NCBI GenBank assembly: GCA_030528145.1
Contig: JAUMZK010000001.1
Coordinates: 299,770 to 363,769, forward strand
Source: Actinomycetaceae bacterium
Lineage (GTDB): Bacteria; Actinomycetota; Actinomycetes; Actinomycetales; Actinomycetaceae
Reading direction: 5' to 3'
Length of the DNA: 64,000 nucleotides
Positions 1 to 8,225 of the stretch are shown here, one piece after another. Position 1 is the first letter of the stretch; every line of letters starts with the position of its first letter. The notes beneath the pieces were generated by a model. That model did no database searches. It was not told the DNA's origin and saw nothing but the letters and a program-made list of their open reading frames with translations. The position numbers were made by a program, and so were the translations under genes.

Positions 1-138
1 CCTAGCAGGGTGGTCGCAAGCAATAATTATCATTTTTCGTCCCCGCGGAAATACTCCAGGGGCGCGATTGTCCATAGCCACAAAGATAGCTTGCGGATTG
101 GTAGCGCGGATTTCGGTTAGTTTTTGGATAAGGTTCAT
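1..138 (-). CDS. Cgl0158-type (beta/alpha)8-barrel aldolase family protein, N-terminal fragment
   Basis: Only the first 46 codons lie in the window; the rest runs off the left edge. The reading starts MNLIQKLTEI and reaches RKMIIIACDHPAR, which resembles the N-terminal region of the Cgl0158 family, TIM-barrel proteins related to class I aldolases that follow iolC in corynebacterial inositol clusters. The ATG overlaps the iolC TGA in an ATGA arrangement, so the two are translationally coupled and belong to one operon. I infer a role late in inositol breakdown, cleaving or isomerising the phosphorylated product. Assignment rests on a short N-terminal match plus gene order. Confidence 0.7.
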   Translation of the reverse strand, partial: MNLIQKLTEIRATNPQAIFVAMDNRAPGVFPRGRKMIIIACDHPAR

Positions 139-1118
139 AGCAAGCGTTTTTCTACGCTGGGTTTGACCTGCGGATTTGCTCGCATCAGGTCTATTATTTC
201 AGTTTCAGTTCCCATAGCAGTGGAGCATTCCAGTCGTGAAGCTACTAACGCCCCAGCAGCCGAAGCGAAAGCCACCGTCCTTTGCAAATCCCAACCGCAA
301 AGTAGTCCGTGACAAAATGCCCCACCAAAAGAGTCTCCCGCCCCTAATCCGTTCGCCACATTAATGGGCGTGACGGGCACTTCGATGCGTTCTTCAGCGG
401 TTTTCGCCAGTATTCCAGCAGGTCCCTGTTTTACTACGGCAATTTCTATGCCACGTTCTAAAAGAGCATCCGCTGCCCGGTCGGGATCCGTTTCCCCGAC
501 TGCCACTAGGCATTCTTGTTTATTACCAATTGCGACGTCGACCTTCTCAAGAATTCGTCCCACTTCATAAGTGGCTTTTCGCGAACTTTGCCAGAACATT
601 TCACGGTAGTCCAAGTCGGCGATAGTCCACCTGCGCTTGCCTCGACTGTCAAGGGCGTAGTGGTGGGCGCGCCTGGAAGGTTCTTCAGAAAGTCCTGTTA
701 CAGACAGCCAAAAGTTTGGCGCGCCCCCCACTGCCGGAATGGGTAAATCGGCTTGCGTAAGTTCCAGGTCAGGGGCAGACGGATCGCGATAAAAATATAA
801 AGGAAAGTTGTCCGGAGGAAAGATTTCGCAGAAAGTAACCGGCGTATGGTACCGATCGTTTGTCACTATATATTCAGTGGATACACCCAAGCGCGCACAT
901 TCTTTGCGAATGAAGCTGCCAAAAGGGTCGTTCCCTACGCCGGTGATGATGGCGGCACTATGTCCCAGGCGCGCACTGGCAACCGCCACATTAGTGGGCG
1001 ACCCGCCCAAAAATTTTCCAAAACTATGTACATCTTCCAGACCAATGCCGATTTGGAACGGGTAAATGTCAATTCCACAACGACCGATCGAAAGAACTTC
1101 ACTAGTTTCAGCGCGCAT
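135..1118 (-). CDS. iolC: 5-dehydro-2-deoxygluconokinase (IolC), PfkB family
   Basis: ATP-dependent sugar kinase of the inositol pathway that phosphorylates 5-dehydro-2-deoxy-gluconate; cytoplasmic. The 327-residue protein has the PfkB N-terminal signature (GGSPTNVAVASARLG near residues 38-52) and the C-terminal catalytic loop GAGDSFGGAF, with the base Asp near residue 262. An upstream in-frame start at 1172 exists, but the ATG at 1118 has a strong GAGGAAGGA ribosome site directly before it and fits the family length, so I use it. It sits 62 bases after the isomerase-like gene and overlaps the next gene by 4 bases. The substrate is assigned from the inositol gene context, because PfkB kinases are hard to separate by sequence alone. 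Confidence 0.85.
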   Translation of the reverse strand: MRAETSEVLSIGRCGIDIYPFQIGIGLEDVHSFGKFLGGSPTNVAVASARLGHSAAIITGVGNDPFGSFIRKECARLGVSTEYIVTNDRYHTPVTFCEIFPPDNFPLYFYRDPSAPDLELTQADLPIPAVGGAPNFWLSVTGLSEEPSRRAHHYALDSRGKRRWTIADLDYREMFWQSSRKATYEVGRILEKVDVAIGNKQECLVAVGETDPDRAADALLERGIEIAVVKQGPAGILAKTAEERIEVPVTPINVANGLGAGDSFGGAFCHGLLCGWDLQRTVAFASAAGALVASRLECSTAMGTETEIIDLMRANPQVKPSVEKRLL

Positions 1119-1180
1119 TATCCTTCCTCTGCCTGGGGGGACAAGAAAAGTTTTGGGGACCGTGGCCCCCAAAACCGCAT

Positions 1181-2041
1181 TTAGACCAGCGCTGCCAGAG
1201 CCTCGAAAGACCTCTTTGCTTCTAACTTCGGACCACCATCGGCTGGCGGTTCTTCGTCAATCATGATGTCTTGTTCGAGGACATAGTAACCGTCGAATCC
1301 AGCAGCGTTCAGCGCGTCTACTACGGTCCGAAAATCGATATCGCCTTCGCCAATGGGGGCAAACATGCCGGCTTTGACGCCTTCAGACCAGGTTAGTTCA
1401 CCCGGCAGTAGTTTGTCCGTCATTTCCTTATGAATGTCTTTGGCATGAACGATATCTACACGATCTGCATACTTCTTAGTAAGGGCTACTACGTCCGCGC
1501 CGCCTGCCGCCAAGTGACCGGTGTCTAGGCACAAGCCTACGGTCGAGTTGTCAAGAACGCGTTCGACCTCGTCAACGTTTTGCACCATGGTACCCCAGTG
1601 AGGGTGGATGCAAGCCGTAACGCCTACTTCTGCGCACACTTCGCGAATGCGGGACATGTTGGTGAACAGGGTATTCCAACCTTCTTCGTCCAGAACCGGG
1701 CGGTTATCGTAGCCGTCTTGACCGGAATCTGCAGCCAAAATCAAGTATTCACCGCCGGCAACTTTGAACGCTTCCAGTTCCTTCTTCACCATGGGAATCG
1801 GATCGAAATCTGGGTCGTGCATGACTGCCAAGAAGAACGCTCCTACCGGCTTCAGACCAAACTTCGAGACGACCTCGGCGCGGGCTTGCGGCTCCAGTGG
1901 TAGCCAACCTTGCGGACCAAACTCGGTGGCAGTCAGCCCTAGTTCCTTCATTTCGGTCAGGACCCGTTCTGGGGACATTTGGTAACCCCACCCCGGTACT
2001 TCACAAACACCCCACGAAATGGGCGCACCAGCAATTTTCAT
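1181..2041 (-). CDS. Sugar phosphate isomerase/epimerase-type TIM barrel, IolE/IolH-like
   Basis: A 286-residue xylose-isomerase-like TIM-barrel protein. It opens with the strand-1 motif GAPISWG and carries a metal-site-like stretch, CLDTGHLAAGG, followed by HAKD, typical of this superfamily. In inositol clusters such proteins act as inosose dehydratase (IolE) or as the accessory isomerases IolH and IolI. The sequence shows the fold and metal ligands but does not settle the reaction; dehydration or isomerisation of 2-keto-inositol is the best guess. AGGACA precedes the ATG. The gene follows iolG by 16 bases and precedes iolC in the same operon. Confidence 0.75.
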   Translation of the reverse strand: MKIAGAPISWGVCEVPGWGYQMSPERVLTEMKELGLTATEFGPQGWLPLEPQARAEVVSKFGLKPVGAFFLAVMHDPDFDPIPMVKKELEAFKVAGGEYLILAADSGQDGYDNRPVLDEEGWNTLFTNMSRIREVCAEVGVTACIHPHWGTMVQNVDEVERVLDNSTVGLCLDTGHLAAGGADVVALTKKYADRVDIVHAKDIHKEMTDKLLPGELTWSEGVKAGMFAPIGEGDIDFRTVVDALNAAGFDGYYVLEQDIMIDEEPPADGGPKLEAKRSFEALAALV

Positions 2042-2057
2042 AATCTTGTCCTAACTA

Positions 2058-3044
2058 CTAAAGTTCTACTACTTTTCCACTCCGAGCACTTTCGGAGGCA
2101 GCTTCTGCAATTTCTAGGGCTTTCACACCGTCGTCAACTGAGGGTGTGAAGGGGCGTTTGCCGTCAATAGCATCGATGAACGCGTCAAGTTCGTTGCTGT
2201 AAGCGGCTTCGTAACGTTCTAGGAAGAAGTCCAGGTACGGGTCAAGGGCATCCGAGTGCGTCCTCTTTGATACGCGCACAGTTGTGGGACGAATGTTTTC
2301 CGCAAACAGGGTACCTTCAGGACCGAAAGCTTCCAAACGTTGGTCGTACCCAGGGGCACAGTGACGCGAATTTACGATGGTGGCAATTTTGCCTTCCGCG
2401 TTCTTGAGGACGATAACCGCCGCATCGAAGTCTCCGGTATCAGCCAATTCTGGGTCAAGGTTTTGCCCACTGGCGCTAACTTCGGTGATATCACCCAGGA
2501 AGAAGCGTGCCATGTCGAAATCGTGGATGGTCATATCCTTGAATATGCCACCAGAGACCGCAATGTATTCTTTTGGCGGGGCAGCCGGGTCACGAGAAAT
2601 AACGGTCAGCTGTTCGATGGGACCAATTTCGCCGTCCTCGACTAACTGGTGGATCTTCGCGAAGCTGGGGTCGAAGCGGCGGTTGAAACCGATCATAATC
2701 TTCGGATCGAAGCCTTCCAGGTCTGCTTGCAGCTGCTTAGCCGCCTCCAATTTCATTGCCACCGGCTTTTCGCACATAACGTACTTGCCTGCTTTCACAC
2801 CTTCCAAAATGTGTGGAACGTGCAGCGGCGTCGGCGAGCACACAATTACGGCGTCGATTTCTGGGTTGCCAAAAATTTCTTCCGCAGTTTCCACGGGGGT
2901 GGCGCCGTATTGTTCGGCCAACTTTTCGCGAGCTTCTTTAACAGGGTCAGAAATTGCGACGAGCTGCGCACCAAGATTTTTTTCCACAGAACGGGCATGC
3001 ACAATGCCTATGCGACCGGCACCGATGATACCAAAACGGATCAT
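2058..3044 (-). CDS. iolG: myo-Inositol 2-dehydrogenase (IolG), Gfo/Idh/MocA family
   Basis: NAD-dependent oxidation of myo-inositol to scyllo-inosose, the first step of inositol use. The 328-residue protein has the Rossmann start GIIGAGRIG (residues 5-13), the family EKP motif with its catalytic Lys at residues 92-94, and the catalytic helix IHDFDMARF near 173-181. AAAGGAGA lies 5 bases before the ATG. It is the second gene of the leftward operon, 93 bases after the transaldolase gene. That gap holds a strong hairpin and several CTAAC half-sites, so iolG may have its own control. Confidence 0.9.
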   Translation of the reverse strand: MIRFGIIGAGRIGIVHARSVEKNLGAQLVAISDPVKEAREKLAEQYGATPVETAEEIFGNPEIDAVIVCSPTPLHVPHILEGVKAGKYVMCEKPVAMKLEAAKQLQADLEGFDPKIMIGFNRRFDPSFAKIHQLVEDGEIGPIEQLTVISRDPAAPPKEYIAVSGGIFKDMTIHDFDMARFFLGDITEVSASGQNLDPELADTGDFDAAVIVLKNAEGKIATIVNSRHCAPGYDQRLEAFGPEGTLFAENIRPTTVRVSKRTHSDALDPYLDFFLERYEAAYSNELDAFIDAIDGKRPFTPSVDDGVKALEIAEAASESARSGKVVEL

Positions 3045-3104
3045 ACAACTCTCCTTTGAGTGAAGTAGAAGTTAGTGTAGTTAGTTAATAGTTAATGGGT
3101 AGAA

Positions 3105-3128
3105 GTGACCAGAGCGAAGTCTGGTCAC
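3105..3128 (-). promoter_or_regulatory. Intercistronic hairpin between transaldolase gene and iolG
   Basis: A perfect 9-bp stem (GTGACCAGA / TCTGGTCAC) closes a six-base loop, just after the transaldolase stop codon. On the transcribed strand no U-run follows, so an RNA-processing or mRNA-stabilising hairpin fits better than a full terminator. Such a structure would set different levels for the transaldolase and iolG parts of the mRNA. Confidence 0.55.
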
Positions 3129-3137
3129 CACGTTTCG

Positions 3138-4217
3138 TTACGGCGCGGGAACAATTACGTCGCGCACCAAAGCGTCTAACTTAGCATCTGCGTCCAGGAA
3201 TTGGCGCAGGGTCTTGCGGGTGGGACCCCAGTTTTCGAAGTCATCTACCGCCAAAGCATCCTCGTTGTATGCCTTGTGCCAATCGGGAATGCGCGCCAAC
3301 TGTTCCAAGTAGTGTTCGTCAACTGGTACGGACATACGTTCAGTGACCTGGTAGTCCGAGTCGTTGATGAGTTTTGCCCACTTAAACGGCGGGGAAACCA
3401 CGACGTCTCCGCCTTGTAATTCTGACCATTGCAGGACGTTACGGAAAGCTGCTGCTAACAGCCGCGGGCGCAGATCGCGTTCCTGGAAAATCTGGTATGC
3501 CTTCTTGAACGCGGCAACACCACCCCATTCGAGAGCGGACGGGTCCAAGAAAATTCCGTCCCGCGCCACGACTTCCTTCATCCAGTCATCCAAGCGCCCC
3601 ACCATGATGGTGACCACGGGACCCATTTGATCGATGGGCAATCCTTCGGCTTCACGGCGCTTAAGACCGCGTTCGATAGCTTCCGCACTGCGAACTGCTT
3701 GCGCTACAGTGAAGGACACAGTCACGTTAATAGACACGCCTCGGTAAGTAGCGTCCTCGATAGCTTCCAAACCTACCTTGGTGGCGGGAATCTTTACTAC
3801 GATGTTCTTTGCCATCTTGTGGAATTCTTCGGCTTGATCCGCCAAAGCCTTGGCATTGCGGTGCAAACGCGGGTCCGTTTGTACCGACAACCGACCATTG
3901 CGTCCATTAGAAGTTTCGAAGGCAGGTTCTAAAAGTTTTGCTGCTTCGATAGACATGTTCTTAACCGCTTGCCAGCCAATTTCAGATTCACCCCAACTAG
4001 GGTGATCGGCAGCGATCTGGCGGATGCGATCGGTCCAAATTTCAGGGTACTTAGAGATGGTGGTGTAAGCGATTACCGGGTTGCAGGTTGCGCCTACGCC
4101 ACCAAAAGAAATGGATTGCTTCAGTTCGTTTAAGTCAGATGAGTCGTTCCACAGCGCCGTAGGGGTCGATTCAACCGCATCACGCAGTGGACCAGGGGTG
4201 GGGGTAATCTCTTCCAC
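3138..4217 (-). CDS. Transaldolase
   Basis: A 359-residue transaldolase-family protein. The Schiff-base Lys lies in NIVVKIPATK (near residue 142), and the family's ATCNPVI motif is near residues 43-49. A longer in-frame reading starts at 4274, but GTG at 4217 has AAAAGGAG before it, and the longer reading would run into the promoter's -10. It is the first gene of the leftward inositol operon, behind a near-consensus promoter, which suggests the enzyme works with the inositol pathway rather than as the general pentose-phosphate transaldolase. It may handle triose or sugar-phosphate intermediates; the reaction in this pathway is inference. Confidence 0.85.
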   Translation of the reverse strand: MEEITPTPGPLRDAVESTPTALWNDSSDLNELKQSISFGGVGATCNPVIAYTTISKYPEIWTDRIRQIAADHPSWGESEIGWQAVKNMSIEAAKLLEPAFETSNGRNGRLSVQTDPRLHRNAKALADQAEEFHKMAKNIVVKIPATKVGLEAIEDATYRGVSINVTVSFTVAQAVRSAEAIERGLKRREAEGLPIDQMGPVVTIMVGRLDDWMKEVVARDGIFLDPSALEWGGVAAFKKAYQIFQERDLRPRLLAAAFRNVLQWSELQGGDVVVSPPFKWAKLINDSDYQVTERMSVPVDEHYLEQLARIPDWHKAYNEDALAVDDFENWGPTRKTLRQFLDADAKLDALVRDVIVPAP

Positions 4218-4273
4218 GAGGTCTCCTTTTCTACTACAACTGCTACTTCGCAGCCGTATTGTCGAACACCTCA

Positions 4274-4301
4274 ATTATATAGTTTGTCACCACTGTGTCA
4301 A
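4274..4301 (-). promoter_or_regulatory. Near-consensus sigma-70-type promoter of the inositol operon, with adjacent CTAACA half-site
   Basis: Reading leftward there is TTGACA, a 16-base spacer and TATAAT, then about 56 bases to the GTG of the transaldolase gene. A TGTTAG/CTAACA half-site lies just upstream (4311-4316). The same hexamer forms an inverted repeat in front of the divergent dehydrogenase gene at 5264-5287. A promoter this strong in a catabolic operon implies repression, most simply by the neighbouring GntR protein. Confidence 0.75.
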
Positions 4302-4363
4302 CGCTATGTTCTAACATTTACTGAACTGCGTCTGCATGGCGCCTCTATCACTTTCCCCAAATT

Positions 4364-5107
4364 TCAGTCGTTAAACAATGTGAAACGAATCGAGTAAAGG
4401 GAGGGACGGTAAACGTGACGCCCAAGTTCTACGACAGTGCCGTCCTCCAGATACGAAGTGCGTTGCATAGTCAGCAACGCCATTTCCGTTTCTTCTTCGA
4501 GCAGGACTACTTCTTCTGAATCTGCCAGGCGCGCGCTGACGCTTTGTGATGCGTAGGCAATTTTTACGCCTTTTTCTTCAAAGCACGCGTAGAACCCCTT
4601 GCCGTTAATGTCGGTCCACGAGGGCGCATACGCCAGCGGCACCACATTGAACATAATCGCCAGGGGTTGACCGTCAACGTAACGCAAGCGCTTCATTTTC
4701 AAAACACCTTCACGTGGGTCAATACCCAAAATTTTGCCGTCTTTTTCACCCACTTCTCCAACCTCATAGGACAAAACCTTGGTAGTGGGAGTAAACCCAG
4801 CCAAACGCAAGTCTTCGTTCAGCGAAGATAATTTCAAAGGACGATGAACCCGTGCCGGCGTCACTAACGTCCCAACCCCCCGCCTGCGGGTCAAATAGCC
4901 TTGATTGACTAAATCTTGGAACGCCCGACGCACAGTAGGACGCGAAACGCGCAAACGTTTTGCCATCGAGACTTCGTCCTCGACCAGTTCCCCTGGCGGC
5001 AGCTTTCCCGAAATGATCGCTTTTTCTAATGGACTAGAGATTTGTTGATAGAGAGGGATAGCGCTCTTCCTATCAATCGAAATCGCAACTTTGTGCGTTT
5101 TATTCAT
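4364..5107 (-). CDS. GntR/HutC-family transcriptional regulator (IolR-like)
   Basis: A 247-residue regulator with an N-terminal winged helix (about residues 18-85, with MAKRLRVSRPTVRRAFQDL as recognition region) and a C-terminal UTRA ligand domain. HutC-type GntR proteins respond to sugars or their phosphates, and a GntR protein (IolR) represses inositol genes in Corynebacterium. I chose the ATG at 5107 (GGAG upstream) over the ATG at 5182, which has no ribosome site. The gene lies between the inositol operon and the divergent dehydrogenase-transporter pair, so local control of both is likely. It could also respond to another sugar. Confidence 0.8.
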   Translation of the reverse strand: MNKTHKVAISIDRKSAIPLYQQISSPLEKAIISGKLPPGELVEDEVSMAKRLRVSRPTVRRAFQDLVNQGYLTRRRGVGTLVTPARVHRPLKLSSLNEDLRLAGFTPTTKVLSYEVGEVGEKDGKILGIDPREGVLKMKRLRYVDGQPLAIMFNVVPLAYAPSWTDINGKGFYACFEEKGVKIAYASQSVSARLADSEEVVLLEEETEMALLTMQRTSYLEDGTVVELGRHVYRPSLYSIRFTLFND

Positions 5108-5263
5108 TGCTAGACTCCAAGCGTCCTCGAATCGGAGAAACGACACCCAGTTGGGGTGCGGGCTTTTTGTTAAATCATACAAAACATTACGCCAGCACGC
5201 CCACCGCCTGGTAAGCGGCTCCGCAGGGACTTAAGACCATGTGTTGCAAATCAACGAATAACG

Positions 5264-5287
5264 TGTTAGTTTTCAAAACACCTAACA
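5264..5287. promoter_or_regulatory. Candidate regulator operator: inverted repeat TGTTAG...CTAACA
   Basis: Two inverted hexamers, TGTTAG and CTAACA, separated by 12 bases, lie in the 239-base region between the GntR gene and the dehydrogenase gene. A nested repeat GTGTT...AACAC (5263-5281) overlaps it. The CTAACA half recurs at 4311-4316 upstream of the inositol operon promoter. Recurrence at both divergent units suggests the binding site of the local GntR regulator; this is inferred from position only. Confidence 0.45.
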
Positions 5288-5346
5288 AATGCGAGAAGAG
5301 CGCTGACATTTATTAAGACATATACATTAGTTGCGAAGGAGCAACC

Positions 5347-6540
5347 ATGACGAAGAAGACTATTGGCGTGGGCGTTATCAGTCTGGGCTGGATGGGACGT
5401 CTGCACACCAGGTCCTACAAGTCTTTGGCGGAAAAATTCCCCGAACTGGAAGTAAAAATTCGGTTAGTATGCTGCGCTGACATTTTGGAAGACAACCAGA
5501 AGTACGCGACCGAAGTTTTAGGATTCGAAAAAGCTACCGCAGACTACCACGAAGTTATCAATGATCCCGAGGTCGACGTGGTATCCATCTGCGCGCCGAA
5601 CTACCTGCATCACGAGATCGCCCTCGCCACCGCCGCGACCGGGAAACCCTTTTGGATCGAAAAGCCGATGGGCGTTTCCGCACAGCAATCACAGGAAATA
5701 GCTGAGGCTGCCGCAAAGGCTGGAGTAGTTACTTCGGTCGGCTTCAACTATCGCCACGCCCCCGCCATCGGACGAGCACGCGAAGTCATTCGTAGTGGTC
5801 AATTGGGGCGTATCACTAACGTGCGATGCTGGCTGATTGCCGACTACGCATCAGATCCGAAGGGGCCTTTGACGTGGCGTTATGACAAAACACGTGCGGG
5901 AGCGGGCGTGGTCGGGGACTTACTCTCTCACGGAGCTGACTTAGTCCAGTATTTGGTCGGAAGAATTGACTCTGTTACCGCACTAACCGATACTTTTATT
6001 ATTGAACGTCCTATTCCTACTAAGATGGGTGTTGGTCACGGAGGTTTTGAGGTTGGTGACCAAACCGGTCCAGTAGGCAACGAAGACTACGTCGCCGCGC
6101 TGGTGCGCCTAGAAAACGGTGTTGTCGGTACCATCGAATCTTCACGCGTCTCGGTTGGACCGCGCGCCGAATATATCATTGAGGTGTACGGCACCGAAGG
6201 TTCGCTGCGATGGAACTTCGAACACCTTAACGACCTGCAAATATGTATTACTCGCGAAGGAGGGGTTAACCAGGGTTACACCCGCTCTATGGCCTCCCCA
6301 CTGTTCCCGTTCTTTGACCGCTTCCAACCAGGGGCAGGCACGTCAATGGGCTTTGACGACATGAAAACAGTCGAAGCTTTCTTGTTCATCAAGTCCTACA
6401 AGACTGGCGCACAGCTTGCGCCTTCAGCAGCTGACGGCTGGGCAGCAGCAGAAGTTGACGAAGCGATTGTAGCCTCTGCCCAGGATGGTAAGTGGCACCA
6501 AGTCGCAAAAGTTACCGGTCAAACCACATTTGACAAGTAA
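5347..6540 (+). CDS. Gfo/Idh/MocA-family oxidoreductase, probable inositol dehydrogenase isozyme
   Basis: A 397-residue NAD(P)-dependent sugar dehydrogenase. It shows a Rossmann start (GVGVISLGWMG), the EKP motif at residues 105-107 and a catalytic-helix His in LLSHGADLVQYL (near 194). It is distinct from the IolG at 2058 and about 70 residues longer. Actinobacterial inositol clusters often hold several such paralogs acting on myo-, scyllo- or D-chiro-inositol, so a second stereoisomer is plausible. GAAGGAG precedes the ATG. It is followed 41 bases later by the transporter and is probably co-transcribed with it. Confidence 0.75.
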   Translation: MTKKTIGVGVISLGWMGRLHTRSYKSLAEKFPELEVKIRLVCCADILEDNQKYATEVLGFEKATADYHEVINDPEVDVVSICAPNYLHHEIALATAATGKPFWIEKPMGVSAQQSQEIAEAAAKAGVVTSVGFNYRHAPAIGRAREVIRSGQLGRITNVRCWLIADYASDPKGPLTWRYDKTRAGAGVVGDLLSHGADLVQYLVGRIDSVTALTDTFIIERPIPTKMGVGHGGFEVGDQTGPVGNEDYVAALVRLENGVVGTIESSRVSVGPRAEYIIEVYGTEGSLRWNFEHLNDLQICITREGGVNQGYTRSMASPLFPFFDRFQPGAGTSMGFDDMKTVEAFLFIKSYKTGAQLAPSAADGWAAAEVDEAIVASAQDGKWHQVAKVTGQTTFDK

Positions 6541-6581
6541 AACAACAACGAATTTTACGAAACCTTATCGAAAGGTAAACA

Positions 6582-8225
6582 ATGTCAACTCAAAATCCGG
6601 CGATCGATAGTTTAACTCGCGCCGACATCGATCGAATGATCGATGTCACCCCACCCTCCGGTAGACATCGCGGCATCGGCGCTTTGGCTGCTGTTGCTAC
6701 CCTTGGTTCCCTCCTCTTTGGGTACGACACCGGCGTCATTTCGGGAGCACTGCCCTACCTGTATATGCCCATGGGTGCTGGTGGTCTGGGACTGACTCCC
6801 CTCGAAGAGGGCGCTGTAGGTGGCGTCCTCACCCTAGGCGCAGCATTTGGTGCGCTAATCGGTGGGCGCCTATCTGACCGTTACGGACGCAAGCACAACA
6901 TTATTTTGCTGGCTTTCTTGTTCATTATCGGCGCTATCGGCAACACTTTTGCCCCGAATGTATGGGCAATGTACCCGTTCCGCCTAATCTTGGGTCTGGC
7001 AGTGGGTGGCGCTTCCGCTACCGTACCAATCTATTTAGCAGAAACCGCCCCGAAGCGTATTCGCGGCACTATTGTGGCAATCGACCAGCTGATGATCGTT
7101 ACCGGTCAGCTGCTCGCGTTCACCATGAACGCGGCCATCAACGCTCACCGTGGCGGTCCACAGCTAACTGTCTCCTCGGACCCAGCGGGCATAATTAAGC
7201 CCGGCGACTACAACTGGGACGTCCTGTCGCAACAGGTCGCAGAACACCTGGGCACATCCGATAAGATGGCAATCCACGACTTCATTTTGAACCTATCCAT
7301 CCACACTGGTAACGGTTCAGCCTGGCGGTGGATGATCGTGCTTTGCACCCTGCCCGCTATCTTCCTGTGGTTGGGTATGCACCTGATGCCAGAATCTTCA
7401 CGTTGGCACATTGTGCGCGGCGAAGTCTATGAAGCAATCGGCGCCCTCAAACGCGTTCGCGGCGAAGCCGACGGCGATTTCAAAGACGAATTCCAAGAAA
7501 TGGTGGACGCCCGCCGCGACGAAGCCAACCAAAAGAAACTCGGTCTGGGCGAAGTAATGCACATCCCGTGGCTGCGCAAACTCATGTTCGTTGGCATCTT
7601 CTTGGCTATCGTCAACCAAACCACTGGTGTAAACACGGTCATGTACTACGCACCTAAAGTTTTGGGCTACGCCGGCATGAGTACTTCTGCCGCCATCACC
7701 GCCCAGGTCGCTAACGGCGTCATGTCCGTAATCGGTTCTTGCCTTGGTTTGTACTTGATTACCCGCTTCCGTCGACGCACTATCCTGATTTGGGACGTGT
7801 CCCTAGTAGGCATGTCGCTGCTGAGCATTGCCGTAATTTTCTACTTCACCATTCAGCCTTACACCACTGGTGGCGGTCAGCCCCCGGCTTGGGCTCCCTT
7901 CGCCATTTTGGGGCTGATGGCATTCTTCATGTTGGTAGTACAATCCTCCAACGGTACTGTGGTGTGGACAATGATGGGTGAAATGTTCCCTGCGAACGCC
8001 CGTGGCGTCATGAACGGCACTGCCATCTTCTGCATGTGGGTAGCCAACGCATTCATCACCTGGACCTTCCCACCCATGATGGAAAGCCTAGGTGGCGGTC
8101 TGACCTACTCACTGTATGGCATCATGAACCTAGTCATTGCGGTGATCCTTTACAAGATCATGCCAGAAACCTCGGGTGTGTCCATTGACAAACTCGAAGA
8201 ACTCATGGAAGAACGCTACTCCTAA
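6582..8225 (+). CDS. MFS sugar porter, probable myo-inositol:H+ symporter (IolT-like)
   Basis: A 547-residue, 12-TM major-facilitator protein of the sugar-porter family. It has GYDTGVISGALPYL in TM1, the loop GRLSDRYGRK after TM2, and PESSRWHIVRG after TM6. A long extracytoplasmic insert (about residues 190-240) follows TM5, and the second half contains NQTTGVNTVMYYAPK as in inositol and hexose transporters. GAAAGG lies before the ATG. Pairing with an inositol-type dehydrogenase next to the iol operon supports inositol as substrate. A hairpin made of two inverted CGAGGACG words follows it. Confidence 0.85.
   Translation: MSTQNPAIDSLTRADIDRMIDVTPPSGRHRGIGALAAVATLGSLLFGYDTGVISGALPYLYMPMGAGGLGLTPLEEGAVGGVLTLGAAFGALIGGRLSDRYGRKHNIILLAFLFIIGAIGNTFAPNVWAMYPFRLILGLAVGGASATVPIYLAETAPKRIRGTIVAIDQLMIVTGQLLAFTMNAAINAHRGGPQLTVSSDPAGIIKPGDYNWDVLSQQVAEHLGTSDKMAIHDFILNLSIHTGNGSAWRWMIVLCTLPAIFLWLGMHLMPESSRWHIVRGEVYEAIGALKRVRGEADGDFKDEFQEMVDARRDEANQKKLGLGEVMHIPWLRKLMFVGIFLAIVNQTTGVNTVMYYAPKVLGYAGMSTSAAITAQVANGVMSVIGSCLGLYLITRFRRRTILIWDVSLVGMSLLSIAVIFYFTIQPYTTGGGQPPAWAPFAILGLMAFFMLVVQSSNGTVVWTMMGEMFPANARGVMNGTAIFCMWVANAFITWTFPPMMESLGGGLTYSLYGIMNLVIAVILYKIMPETSGVSIDKLEELMEERYS

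Noticed and set aside
2377..3063. Rightward 228-codon open frame
   Set aside because: Antisense to iolG and without recognisable motifs.
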